A DNA stretch of 29,544 nt from Bacillota bacterium (GTDB lineage Bacteria; Bacillota; Clostridia; Christensenellales; CAG-138), in assembly GCA_023399275.1 (NCBI GenBank), contig JAEWQH010000031.1, forward strand, positions 1 to 29,544. The letters run 5' to 3'. Shown piece by piece: positions 1 to 7,507 of the stretch. The number at the start of each line of letters is the position of its first letter. Positions within the stretch are counted from its first letter, which is position 1. The position numbers and the translations under genes were made by a program. The notes below the pieces were generated by a model. The model was given only the letters and a program-made list of their open reading frames with translations. It ran no database searches and was not told the origin of the DNA.

Positions 1-402
1 GACTTCGCTCTGACATATGTGCCCGCCAATGGCGACATGGTGGCGACCGACCTCATCTGCGGCATCTCGATTGGCTACTACATCACCAAGAAGGCCTGGG
101 ACGATCCCGCCAAGCGGGAAGCCGCCGTCAAGTTCGTTGAGTATATGACGAGCGACGAGCAGGTCTCCATCTTCTCCGTCACCGCCGTGACCGCGCTCAA
201 GAACGGCGTCACCCCGGCCGACAGCCTCGACAGCCTCCAGAAATCCGCCATCGCGATGTGCGCGGATGCCACGAGCGTCGTCGGCGCCGTGCAGGATAAG
301 CTTACGAGCGAACAGCGCAGCGACCTCTTTGCCAACGTGAAGAACATCGTCACCGGCAAGACCACCGCCGCGGAGGCCATCGACTCCGCGCTCGCCAAAT
401 AA
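1..402 (+). CDS. Sugar ABC transporter substrate-binding protein, C-terminal part (truncated by window edge)
   Basis: The reading frame is open from base 1 and ends in TAA at 400-402, so only the last 133 residues are present. The segment reads DFALTYVPANGDMVATD, followed by a helix-rich tail with KFVEYMTSDEQ and a final EAIDSALAK. This is typical of the C-terminal lobe of family 1 extracellular solute-binding proteins (MalE/UgpB type), where the VKFVEYMTS-like helix is recurrent. It would bind a sugar or oligosaccharide outside the membrane and deliver it to the two permeases encoded next. The GTG at 19 is not the true start. The gap of 173 bases to the first permease contains a hairpin. The ligand cannot be told from this fragment. 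Confidence 0.8.
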   Translation, partial: DFALTYVPANGDMVATDLICGISIGYYITKKAWDDPAKREAAVKFVEYMTSDEQVSIFSVTAVTALKNGVTPADSLDSLQKSAIAMCADATSVVGAVQDKLTSEQRSDLFANVKNIVTGKTTAAEAIDSALAK

Positions 403-432
403 GGCGGCCGCCGGAAGCATCGGAACCGAACA

Positions 433-470
433 GGGGGTCGACCGAGTGATCGGCCGGCCCCCGATCTTTA
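433..470 (+). terminator. Hairpin between binding-protein and permease genes (attenuator or partial terminator)
   Basis: Bases 433-444 pair with 451-462 (GGGGG against CCCCC at the base, a GC-rich upper stem with one mismatch, six-base loop). Only a weak T run (gatcttta) follows. A leaky hairpin after the binding-protein gene is common in sugar ABC operons and lets the binding protein be made in excess over the permeases. Function is inferred from position and shape. Confidence 0.5.
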
Positions 471-575
471 CCAACCGCGACCGACGGAGGCTCCCCGCGC
501 GGCGGGGCATCGGATCAAGCAGCGCGTGCTTGGCGCGATCGGCAGGCCGGAGCGGACAGACGGAGGCCAACAACC

Positions 576-1466
576 ATGAATTCGATGATCTATAAGAAGA
601 AGACGCCGCTGCTGTTTTTTCTCCTGCCAGCGTTCTTGTTTCTGATCGTTTACCTATATTACCCATTCGTGCAAAACATCATCAACAGCTTTCTTTCCAT
701 CAGCGGGCTGGGTACCGCCGCTGCGGGCACCAACGACCCCTGGTATGCCAACTATGTTGAACTCTGGAACGACCCGAACATGCGTACGGCGGTGAAGAAC
801 ACGCTGCTGCTCGTGTGCTGCACGCTGGTGTTCCAGGTGGGGACGGCGCTCGTGCTCGCGCTGATCGTGGACCGCATCAAGGCCGGCGCGCGCTTCTTTC
901 GGACGCTGTACTTCTTTCCGATCGTGATCAGCGCGACGGCGCTGGGGCTGCTGTTTAACCTCATCTTCCTCTACAACGGCGGGATGCTCAACCAGCTTTT
1001 GCAAAATCTGGGCATCACGAGCGCCAACATCGACTGGAAGAGCGAGAAATACTACTTCTTTACCATGCTGCTGCCGGTGCTCTGGCAGTATGTGGGCTTC
1101 TACTTTGTCATCCTGGTGACGGGGCTCAACAACATCTCGACGGATGTCTACGAGGCCGCCGAGCTGGATGGGGCGACGGGCTGGAAGCGCGTTCGCTATA
1201 TCACGCTGCCGCTGCTGCGAAACGTCATCTGCACGTGCCTCGTGCTGGCGGTGACCGGTGCGCTGAAGGTATTCGACCTGCCGTGGGTGATGATGGGCGC
1301 GGGCATCCCGCTCGATCGATCCTGGCTCACCGGCACGTACATGTACAATCAGACCTTCATGCGCGGCAACGTGGACTATGGCTCCGCTATCGCGGTGGTC
1401 ATCGTGGTGCTCGGGGTGCTGCTTGCGCAGATCGCCAACCGCGTTTTCAAAGAGAAAGAGTACTGA
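576..1466 (+). CDS. Carbohydrate ABC transporter permease, MalF/UgpA type
   Basis: The 296-residue membrane protein begins with a short basic N-terminus followed by a hydrophobic segment (residues about 9-30). Around residues 190-215 it has the EAA loop characteristic of binding-protein-dependent permeases (YEAAELDGATGWKRVRYITLPLL), which docks onto the ATPase. Six transmembrane segments are expected for the family. The ATG at 576 follows a GGAGG-containing ribosome-binding site at 561-566. It pairs with the permease encoded 13 bases downstream to form the membrane pore for the sugar bound by the upstream binding protein. No ATPase gene is nearby; such clusters usually share a housekeeping MsmK/UgpC-type ATPase. 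Confidence 0.9.
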   Translation: MNSMIYKKKTPLLFFLLPAFLFLIVYLYYPFVQNIINSFLSISGLGTAAAGTNDPWYANYVELWNDPNMRTAVKNTLLLVCCTLVFQVGTALVLALIVDRIKAGARFFRTLYFFPIVISATALGLLFNLIFLYNGGMLNQLLQNLGITSANIDWKSEKYYFFTMLLPVLWQYVGFYFVILVTGLNNISTDVYEAAELDGATGWKRVRYITLPLLRNVICTCLVLAVTGALKVFDLPWVMMGAGIPLDRSWLTGTYMYNQTFMRGNVDYGSAIAVVIVVLGVLLAQIANRVFKEKEY

Positions 1467-1479
1467 GGGGGTGCGGAAT

Positions 1480-2364
1480 ATGCGTAAAAACAAGGTCAAA
1501 TCCGGCTATAGGCGCTTCTCCCCCTCGCAGGCGGTCTCCTACGCGGTGCTCATCTTCTGGGCAATCACCACGGCGTATCCGTTTATCTGGGTCATCCTCA
1601 ACTCGTTCCGCGTGCGCGGCGAGATCCGTTCGGACTCGTTTTCGATTCCGTGGCCCTGGACGGAGAGCTTCACGCTCGACAACTATATCACCGCGGCGCA
1701 GCGCAGCGACTTTGCCGCGGGCTATACCAACAGCATCCTTATCTCCGTCGTCGTTACGCTCGCAGTCGTGCTGCTGGCGGGGCTGTTTGCCTACGGCATG
1801 GTACGCTACCGCTTCCGCGGGCAGAAGTTTCTGCACGGCATGATCATCGCTGCCATGATGTTTCCGGTCTTTTCAACGATCATACCGGTATTTCGCATGG
1901 AGGTGATGCTCGGCATCGCGAGCACACAAAACCGCTGGCTCTCGCTGCTGGCGACGATATTGCCGCAGATTGCGGGCAATCTGGCCTTTGCCATCGTGGT
2001 GCTGATGGGCTTCATCCGAAGCGTGCCGATCGACCTGGAGGAGGCCGCGTATCTGGATGGCTGCAACGTCTTTCAGATCTACTTCAAGATTATTTTGCCC
2101 GTCGCCAAGCCTTCGTTTGCGACGGTTGCCATCTTTTCTTTCCTCTGGTCGTACAACGACCTGTTTACGCAGACTTTCTTTCTGCGCTACCCCAAGGAGC
2201 GGACGATCACGCTGCTGATCAACGAGATCAGCTCGCAGGCGGGCGTCAACTACGGGCTGATGGCGGCGTCGGTGGTGCTGGTTGTCGTGCCGGTGCTGCT
2301 GGTGTATGTGCTGCTGCAGAAGAACATCATCAAGGGCCTGACCGTCGGCGCGGTCAAGGGCTAG
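1480..2364 (+). CDS. Carbohydrate ABC transporter permease, MalG/UgpE type
   Basis: This is the second permease of the transporter, 294 residues from the ATG at 1480. The frame is open further upstream, but the GAGGGGG ribosome-binding site just before 1480 favours this start. The protein shows the EAA-loop sequence DLEEAAYLDGCNVFQIYFKI (about residues 185-204) and ends in IIKGLTVGAVKG, the C-terminal signature of MalG-type permeases. It should heterodimerise with the preceding MalF-type protein. The gap of 13 bases and shared strand indicate one operon. The substrate is unknown, although the nearby phosphohexomutase suggests a hexose or oligosaccharide. Confidence 0.9.
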   Translation: MRKNKVKSGYRRFSPSQAVSYAVLIFWAITTAYPFIWVILNSFRVRGEIRSDSFSIPWPWTESFTLDNYITAAQRSDFAAGYTNSILISVVVTLAVVLLAGLFAYGMVRYRFRGQKFLHGMIIAAMMFPVFSTIIPVFRMEVMLGIASTQNRWLSLLATILPQIAGNLAFAIVVLMGFIRSVPIDLEEAAYLDGCNVFQIYFKIILPVAKPSFATVAIFSFLWSYNDLFTQTFFLRYPKERTITLLINEISSQAGVNYGLMAASVVLVVVPVLLVYVLLQKNIIKGLTVGAVKG

Positions 2365-2418
2365 GCGTGTCGCAAGCGGATCCGGACGCGCCGTGTTCTG
2401 CCCCGGGGACGCGGATTG

Positions 2419-2427
2419 TGGTATAAT
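2419..2427 (+). promoter_or_regulatory. Extended -10 promoter candidate for the response regulator
   Basis: TGG-TATAAT forms a perfect -10 box with the TGn extension, 20 bases before the start codon and just upstream of GGGAAGGAG. No convincing -35 box lies 16-18 bases upstream, as expected for an extended -10 promoter. The leader would be very short. This suggests the regulator can be transcribed separately from the permeases. Confidence 0.45.
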
Positions 2428-2447
2428 GATCGGGAAGGAGAATCCCG

Positions 2448-3188
2448 ATGATTCGAGTGGTTTTGATCGATGACGAAGCCATCATTCTCGAGGGCCTGCG
2501 CAAGGTCGTCGATTGGGCGGGCTTCGGCTGCGAGGTGGTCGCCACCGCGCAAAACGCGAGCAGCGGGGCGGAGGAGATCCGCCGCCACCGGCCGCAGATC
2601 GTTTTTACCGACATCAAGATGCCGGATCAGGACGGGCTGACCATGCTTGCGGGGCTCAAGAGCGAGTTTCCGGGCATGGAGGTCACCGTGCTGACGGGCT
2701 ACCGGGACTTTTCCTATGCGCAGGAAGCGATCCGCCTCGGCGTGACGCGGCTGCTGCTCAAGCCATCGAAGATGGACGAGATCAACGAGGCAATGCGCAC
2801 CATGACGCAAAACCTCTGTGCGGCCGGCGCCGCGCAGGAGGACGCGGCGGAGGAAGACCGGCCGGCCGGGAGTTTTCTCGTGCGCGAGGCGGTGCAGTTT
2901 ATGGAGCAGCGCTATGCGGACAAGATCACGCTGCAGGATGTGGCGGATCATTGCTACGTCTCCCAGTGGCACCTGAGCAAGCTGCTCAACCGCCATATGG
3001 AAAAGAGCTTTTACGACCTGCTCAATGAGATCCGCATCCGGCGCGCGCAGCAGCTGCTGGCGGATCCGAGCCTGAAGATCGGCGACATCGGTGAGCGCGT
3101 GGGGTACTGCGACCCCGGGCATTTTGCGCGGACGTTTAAGAAGCTCACAGGTATGAGCGCCAATGAGTATCGCAATCTGAAAGGGTAG
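2448..3188 (+). CDS. Response regulator with AraC-type DNA-binding domain (YesN family)
   Basis: The 246-residue protein has a receiver domain (residues 1-120) with the acidic pair D8/D9, phospho-acceptor D55 in FTDIKMPDQDG, and the conserved lysine in LLLKPSK. A C-terminal AraC/XylS domain (about 145-246) carries two helix-turn-helix units and the typical ending RTFKKLTGMSANEYR. Such proteins control sugar ABC operons when phosphorylated by a cognate sensor kinase. The start follows a strong GGGAAGGAG site. No histidine kinase is encoded here; it may lie left of the window, before the binding-protein gene. The likely target is the adjacent transporter operon. Confidence 0.92.
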   Translation: MIRVVLIDDEAIILEGLRKVVDWAGFGCEVVATAQNASSGAEEIRRHRPQIVFTDIKMPDQDGLTMLAGLKSEFPGMEVTVLTGYRDFSYAQEAIRLGVTRLLLKPSKMDEINEAMRTMTQNLCAAGAAQEDAAEEDRPAGSFLVREAVQFMEQRYADKITLQDVADHCYVSQWHLSKLLNRHMEKSFYDLLNEIRIRRAQQLLADPSLKIGDIGERVGYCDPGHFARTFKKLTGMSANEYRNLKG

Positions 3189-3259
3189 TCGGGCGCAACG
3201 GATAAACAGAGCGGGAGTGATCATAACGGGTCATTCTCGTTTTACGAAAGGGAACTTGT

Positions 3260-4669
3260 ATGATCTGCTTTGGAACCGGCGGCTGGCGTGCGGAGATCGG
3301 CCGCGACTTCTACATGGAGAATATCCAGCGCGTGGCGCAGGGGCTGGCCAACACGCTGCTTGCCGACGGAAAGACGGATCAGCCCGTCGTCATCGGCTAC
3401 GACCGCCGTTTTCTCTCGGCCGAGGCTGCAACGTGGATGGCCGAGGTGCTTGCGGGAAACGGCGTACGCGTCTGGTTTATGCACCGCAGCGTGCCTACGC
3501 CGCTGGTGATGTACCTCGTCAAACAGCATGGGCTGCACCGCGGCGTGGAGATCACCGCCTCGCACAACCCCAGCAACTACAATGGAATCAAGATCATCGT
3601 GGAGGAAGGGCGCGACGCGCCGCTGGATGTAACCCAACGGCTGGAGCGCGAGATCAATGCGGGCGGGGACGTCCGCTCGATTTGCCTGCGTGAGGCGGAG
3701 GAAAGCGGCATCGTCACCTACCTGAAGAATCCCTTCAACGGCTTTATCGACTCGGTGCTCGGTGTGATCGACACCGCGGCCATCCGCGAACGCGGGCCGA
3801 GAATCCTCTTCGACTCCATGCACGGCTCATCCACCTATCCGCTGACGGTCATCCTGAACACCGCGCGCTGCACGGTGGACCAGATCCATGCCAATAAGGA
3901 CGCGTATTTCGGCGGCATGATGCCGGCACCCACCGAGGATACGATGGCGGAGCTGAGAAACCGCGTCGTCTACGGAAAATACGACCTCGGCATCGCGGTG
4001 GACGGAGACGGCGACCGCCTCGGCATCATCGATGGCACGGGGCGCTATATCAGCGCAAACGAGATCCTTGTGCTGCTCTACACCTATCTGCATGAGTACA
4101 AGGGCTGGAAGGGGCCGGTGGTGCGAAACCTCTCCACCACGCACCTGCTTGACCGCGTGGCGGAGTCCTTCGGCGAAACCTGCTATGAGGTGCCGGTCGG
4201 GTTCAAGTACATCTCGTCCAAGATCGACGAGGTGGATGCGGTGCTCGGCGGCGAGTCGTCCGGCGGGCTGACCGTGCGCGGACACATCCATGGCAAGGAC
4301 TCGGTCTACTCCTCGGCGCTGTTTGTGGAGATGATCTGCAAGACCGGCAAGCACCCCAGCGAGATGATCGAAGAGATCTGCCAGAAGTTCGGCGCATACA
4401 TCATGAAGGAGAGCAACGTCGGCTTCTCCGCCCCGCAGCGGGCGCAGCTGGAGCACACGATCTTCACCGAGTGCGCGCTGCCGGAGTTCGGCGAAAAACC
4501 CGCGCGCGTAAGCTATCTCGACGGCTGCAAGGTATACTTTGCAGACGATTCGTTCGTCGTTTGCCGCTTCAGCGGCACGGAACCGCTGCTGCGCATCTTC
4601 GCCGAAGGGCACAGCGAGGCGCAGGCGCTCTCCTACATTGCGGCCTGGAAGAAGCTGCTCGGGCTGTAA
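3260..4669 (+). CDS. Alpha-D-phosphohexomutase (phosphoglucomutase/phosphomannomutase family)
   Basis: The 469-residue protein has all four active-site loops of the family. The phosphoserine loop is TASHNPSNYNG with S101. The metal loop is VDGDGDR with D248, D250 and D252. The sugar-recognition loop is GGESSGG near residue 332. The phosphate-binding loop RFSGTEPLLRIF lies near the C-terminus. It interconverts 1- and 6-phosphosugars in the cytoplasm, feeding imported sugar into glycolysis or supplying precursors for wall polymers. The start follows GAAAGGGA. Whether the preferred substrate is glucose, mannose or glucosamine phosphate is not evident. A strong terminator follows. Confidence 0.92.
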   Translation: MICFGTGGWRAEIGRDFYMENIQRVAQGLANTLLADGKTDQPVVIGYDRRFLSAEAATWMAEVLAGNGVRVWFMHRSVPTPLVMYLVKQHGLHRGVEITASHNPSNYNGIKIIVEEGRDAPLDVTQRLEREINAGGDVRSICLREAEESGIVTYLKNPFNGFIDSVLGVIDTAAIRERGPRILFDSMHGSSTYPLTVILNTARCTVDQIHANKDAYFGGMMPAPTEDTMAELRNRVVYGKYDLGIAVDGDGDRLGIIDGTGRYISANEILVLLYTYLHEYKGWKGPVVRNLSTTHLLDRVAESFGETCYEVPVGFKYISSKIDEVDAVLGGESSGGLTVRGHIHGKDSVYSSALFVEMICKTGKHPSEMIEEICQKFGAYIMKESNVGFSAPQRAQLEHTIFTECALPEFGEKPARVSYLDGCKVYFADDSFVVCRFSGTEPLLRIFAEGHSEAQALSYIAAWKKLLGL

Positions 4670-4686
4670 GAAAGAGGCGGTGTTGA

Positions 4687-4717
4687 CCCCGCGGAAGCGT
4701 TCGCGGGGCCTTTTTTT
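4687..4717 (+). terminator. Intrinsic terminator after the phosphohexomutase gene
   Basis: CCCCGCG (4687-4693) pairs perfectly with CGCGGGG (4702-4708). It is followed by CC and seven T residues (4711-4717). This is a textbook Rho-independent terminator ending the plus-strand unit. Confidence 0.9.
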
Positions 4718-4727
4718 GTCCGATGGC

Positions 4728-4755
4728 TTGCCGAAACGGATTTTACGGGTATAAT
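4728..4755 (+). promoter_or_regulatory. Sigma-A type promoter for the MgtC-family gene
   Basis: TTGCCG (4728-4733) and TATAAT (4750-4755) are separated by 16 bases, placing a start about 65 bases before the ATG at 4828. The perfect -10 box directly after a terminator makes this a credible promoter. Confidence 0.55.
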
Positions 4756-4827
4756 ATACCAATACACCAAGATTTGATTCGGATTTTACGCATAGTTTGC
4801 CCCTTTGCATCCGAAAGGAGCCGTTTT

Positions 4828-5517
4828 ATGTTTTTTTCGTCCGTCGACTGGCTGCAGACCCTCTCCATGCTGGGGCGGGTGGCGCTTGCCGCGGTGCTTG
4901 CCGGCGTTATTGGCTACGAGCGCGAGCACGTGCAGCGCAACGCGGGCATGCGCACGCATATCCTCGTTGCCATCGGCGCGGCGCTGGTGATGTGCAGCGG
5001 CGAGTTTCTGATGACGCAGTATCCGAATGCCGACATTGACCCCGCACGCATCGGCGCACAGGTGGTCAGCGGCATCGGCTTTCTCTGCGCGGGCACGATC
5101 ATCAAGGAGGGCATCTCCGTGCGCGGGCTGACCACGGCGAGCAGCCTCTGGTGCGTCTCCTGCGTGGGGCTCGCCGCAGGCTGCGGCAACTATGTGCTCG
5201 CCGTCGCCACCACGGGCCTGATCCTCATCGTGCTGCGCGTGCTGCGCAGCATGGCGCACAGCCGCCGCAAGAAAGCAAACCGCCTGGTGCTGCAGATCGT
5301 ACTTTCCATGGAGGGGCAGAGCATCGTGCATCTGCAGGAGGATCTCGAGCGCATGGGCTGCGTGATCGACGAATTCAGCTTCGCCATCGATACAAAGAAT
5401 CTCAAGCGGCATGTCTACGCGCACCTGACGCTGCCGGATCGGGACAACCTCGCTCCCTTGATGGAAGGACTCTCCAAGATCGAGGGCGTCGCGTCCGTTG
5501 AGTCGGTATACGAGTAA
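4828..5517 (+). CDS. MgtC/SapB family membrane protein
   Basis: The protein has 229 residues from the ATG at 4828, chosen because AAAGGAG lies seven bases upstream; the frame is open further upstream without such a site. Residues 10-150 form the MgtC transmembrane domain with hallmark stretches GVIGYEREH, GMRTHILVAIGAAL and GFLCAGTII followed by VRGLTTASSLW. A hydrophilic C-terminal part (about 155-229) resembles the ACT-like regulatory domain of longer MgtC proteins. Family members are linked to survival at low magnesium and to control of membrane energetics, but the biochemical role is unsettled. It is monocistronic, with its own promoter and a terminator shared with the convergent thioredoxin gene. 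Confidence 0.88.
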   Translation: MFFSSVDWLQTLSMLGRVALAAVLAGVIGYEREHVQRNAGMRTHILVAIGAALVMCSGEFLMTQYPNADIDPARIGAQVVSGIGFLCAGTIIKEGISVRGLTTASSLWCVSCVGLAAGCGNYVLAVATTGLILIVLRVLRSMAHSRRKKANRLVLQIVLSMEGQSIVHLQEDLERMGCVIDEFSFAIDTKNLKRHVYAHLTLPDRDNLAPLMEGLSKIEGVASVESVYE

Positions 5518-5548
5518 GTCCAAAAAGCGGATTCTTAAGCGAGAAAAC

Positions 5549-5580
5549 GCCCCGCGTCATACGGCGCGGGGCATACTTTT
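5549..5580. terminator. Bidirectional terminator between convergent genes
   Basis: GCCCCGCG (5549-5556) pairs with CGCGGGGC (5565-5572) around an eight-base loop. It is followed by ATACTTTT on the plus strand and preceded by GAAAAC, which reads as a T run on the minus strand. It would stop both the MgtC-family gene and the thioredoxin gene. Confidence 0.8.
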
Positions 5581-5598
5581 TGACCGGCGAACGCGAGG

Positions 5599-5910
5599 TC
5601 AGCCTTCGAGCATGCCGAGGATAAACTCCTTGTTGCGTGCGCCGACGGCTTTGTCGGCCATGTCGCCGTCGATGAACACCATCAGCGTGGGGATGCTCAT
5701 CACGCCGTACTGGCTGGCGAGCTGCGGCTGCTCGTCGATGTTGATCTTGCAGACCTTGACGGAGGGGTTCTCCTCGGCGATCTCATCCACGATGGGGGAG
5801 ACCATGCGGCAGGGGCCGCACCACGGCGCCCAGAAATCGACGAGCACCTTCCCGTCGCTCTGCAGAACTTCTTTTTGGAAATTTGCGTTGGTGATATTGA
5901 CAACAGCCAT
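5599..5910 (-). CDS. trxA: Thioredoxin
   Basis: The 103-residue protein is a single thioredoxin fold. It has the redox motif WCGPC (C31 and C34), the buried D25 before it, and the cis-proline in MSIPT (P74). Its length matches typical bacterial thioredoxin 1. It reduces disulfides in cytoplasmic proteins such as ribonucleotide reductase and peroxiredoxins. The start at 5910 follows AAGGAGTGG on the minus strand; a longer upstream frame exists but lacks family similarity. It is monocistronic and convergent with the MgtC-family gene. No thioredoxin reductase is adjacent. Confidence 0.95.
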   Translation of the reverse strand: MAVVNITNANFQKEVLQSDGKVLVDFWAPWCGPCRMVSPIVDEIAEENPSVKVCKINIDEQPQLASQYGVMSIPTLMVFIDGDMADKAVGARNKEFILGMLEG

Positions 5911-5962
5911 ATGGACCACTCCTTTTTCAAGATGGCGCGGCCGGCGCCGCACCGCTGCTTTC

Positions 5963-5992
5963 AGTATAACGGATGCGGTTCCATTTTGAAAA
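5963..5992 (-). promoter_or_regulatory. Promoter candidate for thioredoxin
   Basis: On the minus strand TTTTCA (5992-5987) and TATACT (5968-5963) are 18 bases apart, about 50 bases upstream of the thioredoxin start. Both boxes match consensus reasonably. Confidence 0.42.
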
Positions 5993-6041
5993 GAGATTTG
6001 CGCAATCGGCACAAAAATGTTCCCCTGCCAGGCGCTGCACG

Positions 6042-6070
6042 TTGCGTTTTGCGCTCCCTTGCGGTAAAGT
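6042..6070 (+). promoter_or_regulatory. Weak promoter candidate for the pseudouridine synthase unit
   Basis: TTGCGT (6042-6047) and TAAAGT (6065-6070) have 17-base spacing and lie 30 bases before the start codon at 6100. The match is modest, but the position is right and the upstream gene is divergent, so some promoter must lie here. Confidence 0.3.
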
Positions 6071-6099
6071 GAAGCAAACGGCACAGGAGGAAGGCCGAT

Positions 6100-7023
6100 A
6101 TGCGTACCCTGACCTGGACGGCTTCCCCTGCGGACGAGGGGCGCACGGTGCTGAGCATCCTGCGGCGCGAGCTTTGCTGTTCACAGGCGCATATCTCCCG
6201 CCTCAAACGCCGCGAGGCTGGTATTTTGCTCGGCGGCGTTCGCTGCTATGTCACGGCGCGTGTTCGAGCGGGCGATGTGCTTGCCGTGGAGATCGGCGAC
6301 CTGCCGGACGGGCATATCGTGCCGATGGCGTATCCGCTGCGGGTGCTGTATGAGGATGGGGATCTGCTGATCCTCGACAAACCGGCGGGCATCGCCGTGC
6401 ACCAAAGCACACGCGATCCGCAGGAGCTGACGTTGGAGAACGCGGTCTGCCACCACCTGGGTGGTGGGATATCTCCGCATCCGGTCAGCCGGCTGGACCG
6501 CGGCACCACCGGACTGATGACGTTTGCCAAGAGCGGGTATATCCACGAGCGGCTCCGGCGGCAGATGCACACAGAGGCATACGCGCGCGTCTACCTTGGC
6601 GTCGCATGCGGGCGCGTCGCGCCGCCGGACGGCACGATTGAACTGCCGATCGGCATGGAGGCGGGCTCCGCTTATCGGCGCGCGATCCGTCCAGACGGAC
6701 AGGAGGCAAAGACCGGGTATGAAACCCTGGCGGTAAACGCGCGCTTTACGCTGCTCCGCCTTGTGCCGTATACGGGGCGCACACACCAACTGCGTCTGCA
6801 TATGGCGGCGGTCGGGTTCCCGCTTGCGGGGGATTGGCTCTACGGCAAAGAGGAGCGGACGCTGATTGCGCGGCCTGCGCTGCACTCTTTCGAATTGACG
6901 CTGACGCACCCGATTACGCAAGAGCGGATCCATCTGACGGCCGATTTACCGGCGGATATGCGGCAGTTGATCGATCCGCCCGCGACGATGAACGGAGAGA
7001 CGTATGAAGATTCAATCGATTAA
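6100..7023 (+). CDS. RluA-family 23S rRNA/tRNA pseudouridine synthase
   Basis: The 307-residue protein has an S4-like N-terminal part (about residues 14-65) followed by the RluA catalytic domain. The catalytic aspartate is D133 in HPVSRLDRGTTGL, and TGRTHQLRLHMA is the second family signature. It converts specific uridines in structured RNA to pseudouridine. The start follows an AGGAGGAAGG ribosome-binding site. RluC, RluD and YlyB-type specificities cannot be separated by eye. The final 20 bases overlap the next gene, which implies translational coupling. Confidence 0.9.
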   Translation: MRTLTWTASPADEGRTVLSILRRELCCSQAHISRLKRREAGILLGGVRCYVTARVRAGDVLAVEIGDLPDGHIVPMAYPLRVLYEDGDLLILDKPAGIAVHQSTRDPQELTLENAVCHHLGGGISPHPVSRLDRGTTGLMTFAKSGYIHERLRRQMHTEAYARVYLGVACGRVAPPDGTIELPIGMEAGSAYRRAIRPDGQEAKTGYETLAVNARFTLLRLVPYTGRTHQLRLHMAAVGFPLAGDWLYGKEERTLIARPALHSFELTLTHPITQERIHLTADLPADMRQLIDPPATMNGETYEDSID

Positions 7024-7369
7024 GCAGGGCGGCGTGTGCATCGCACTGGTGGAGAGCGCTGAGGTTCTGATCACGGACGTGCAGTCCGCGCTCGACCTCA
7101 TGGCGACGGTGCGCTATGAAACGGGCGCAGAGCGCATGGTGCTGCCTAAGGCCGCGCTGGACGAGCGTTTTTTTTCGCTTGGAAGCGGTCTGGCGGGCGA
7201 GGTGCTGCAAAAATTTGTCAACTACCAGCTCAAGGTTGCCATCATTGGCGATTTTTCGGGCTATACGAGCAAAGCGCTGCGGGATTTTATCTACGAGAGC
7301 AACAACGGCAGCCATGTGTTCTTCGTCCCAACGATGGAGGCGGCGGCGCAGAAGCTTGCCCGCGCGTAG
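7004..7369 (+). CDS. DUF4180 domain-containing protein
   Basis: The 121-residue soluble protein covers the whole DUF4180 domain. The conserved C-terminal block GDFSGYTSKALRDFIYESN is clear, as is the upstream LPKAALDERFFSLGSGLAGE. The family has no established function and is common as a small cytoplasmic protein in Bacillota. The ATG lies inside the end of the pseudouridine synthase gene (20-base overlap), preceded there by GGAGAGACGT, so the two are co-translated. No transmembrane segment or signal peptide is present. Confidence 0.85.
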   Translation: MKIQSIKQGGVCIALVESAEVLITDVQSALDLMATVRYETGAERMVLPKAALDERFFSLGSGLAGEVLQKFVNYQLKVAIIGDFSGYTSKALRDFIYESNNGSHVFFVPTMEAAAQKLARA

Positions 7370-7507
7370 CGGCGCGCAAACAAAGCGCGTTTCTCCATAA
7401 GAGCGCTGGAAGAGTTTGCCGGTGCTTGGTATTCTATTCGTAATCGCTTGTGCCGTCAGAGCGGCACGACGAGAAAAGCATCCAACCAAAACGCAAGGGG
7501 GATAGAG

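Noticed and set aside
654..1499. Long minus-strand frames opposite the permease, phosphohexomutase, gnd and other genes
   Set aside because: They are rich in His, Arg and Ala as expected for antisense shadows of GC-rich genes, and each is opposite a gene with clear family motifs.
7370..7395. CGCGC-AAACAAA-GCGCG hairpin followed by TTTCTCC after the DUF4180 gene
   Set aside because: The stem is only five pairs and the T run is broken, so it is too weak to list as a terminator.
7416..7435. TTGCCG and TATTCT boxes upstream of gnd
   Set aside because: The spacing is only eight bases, which cannot form a normal promoter; no better pair was found in the gap.
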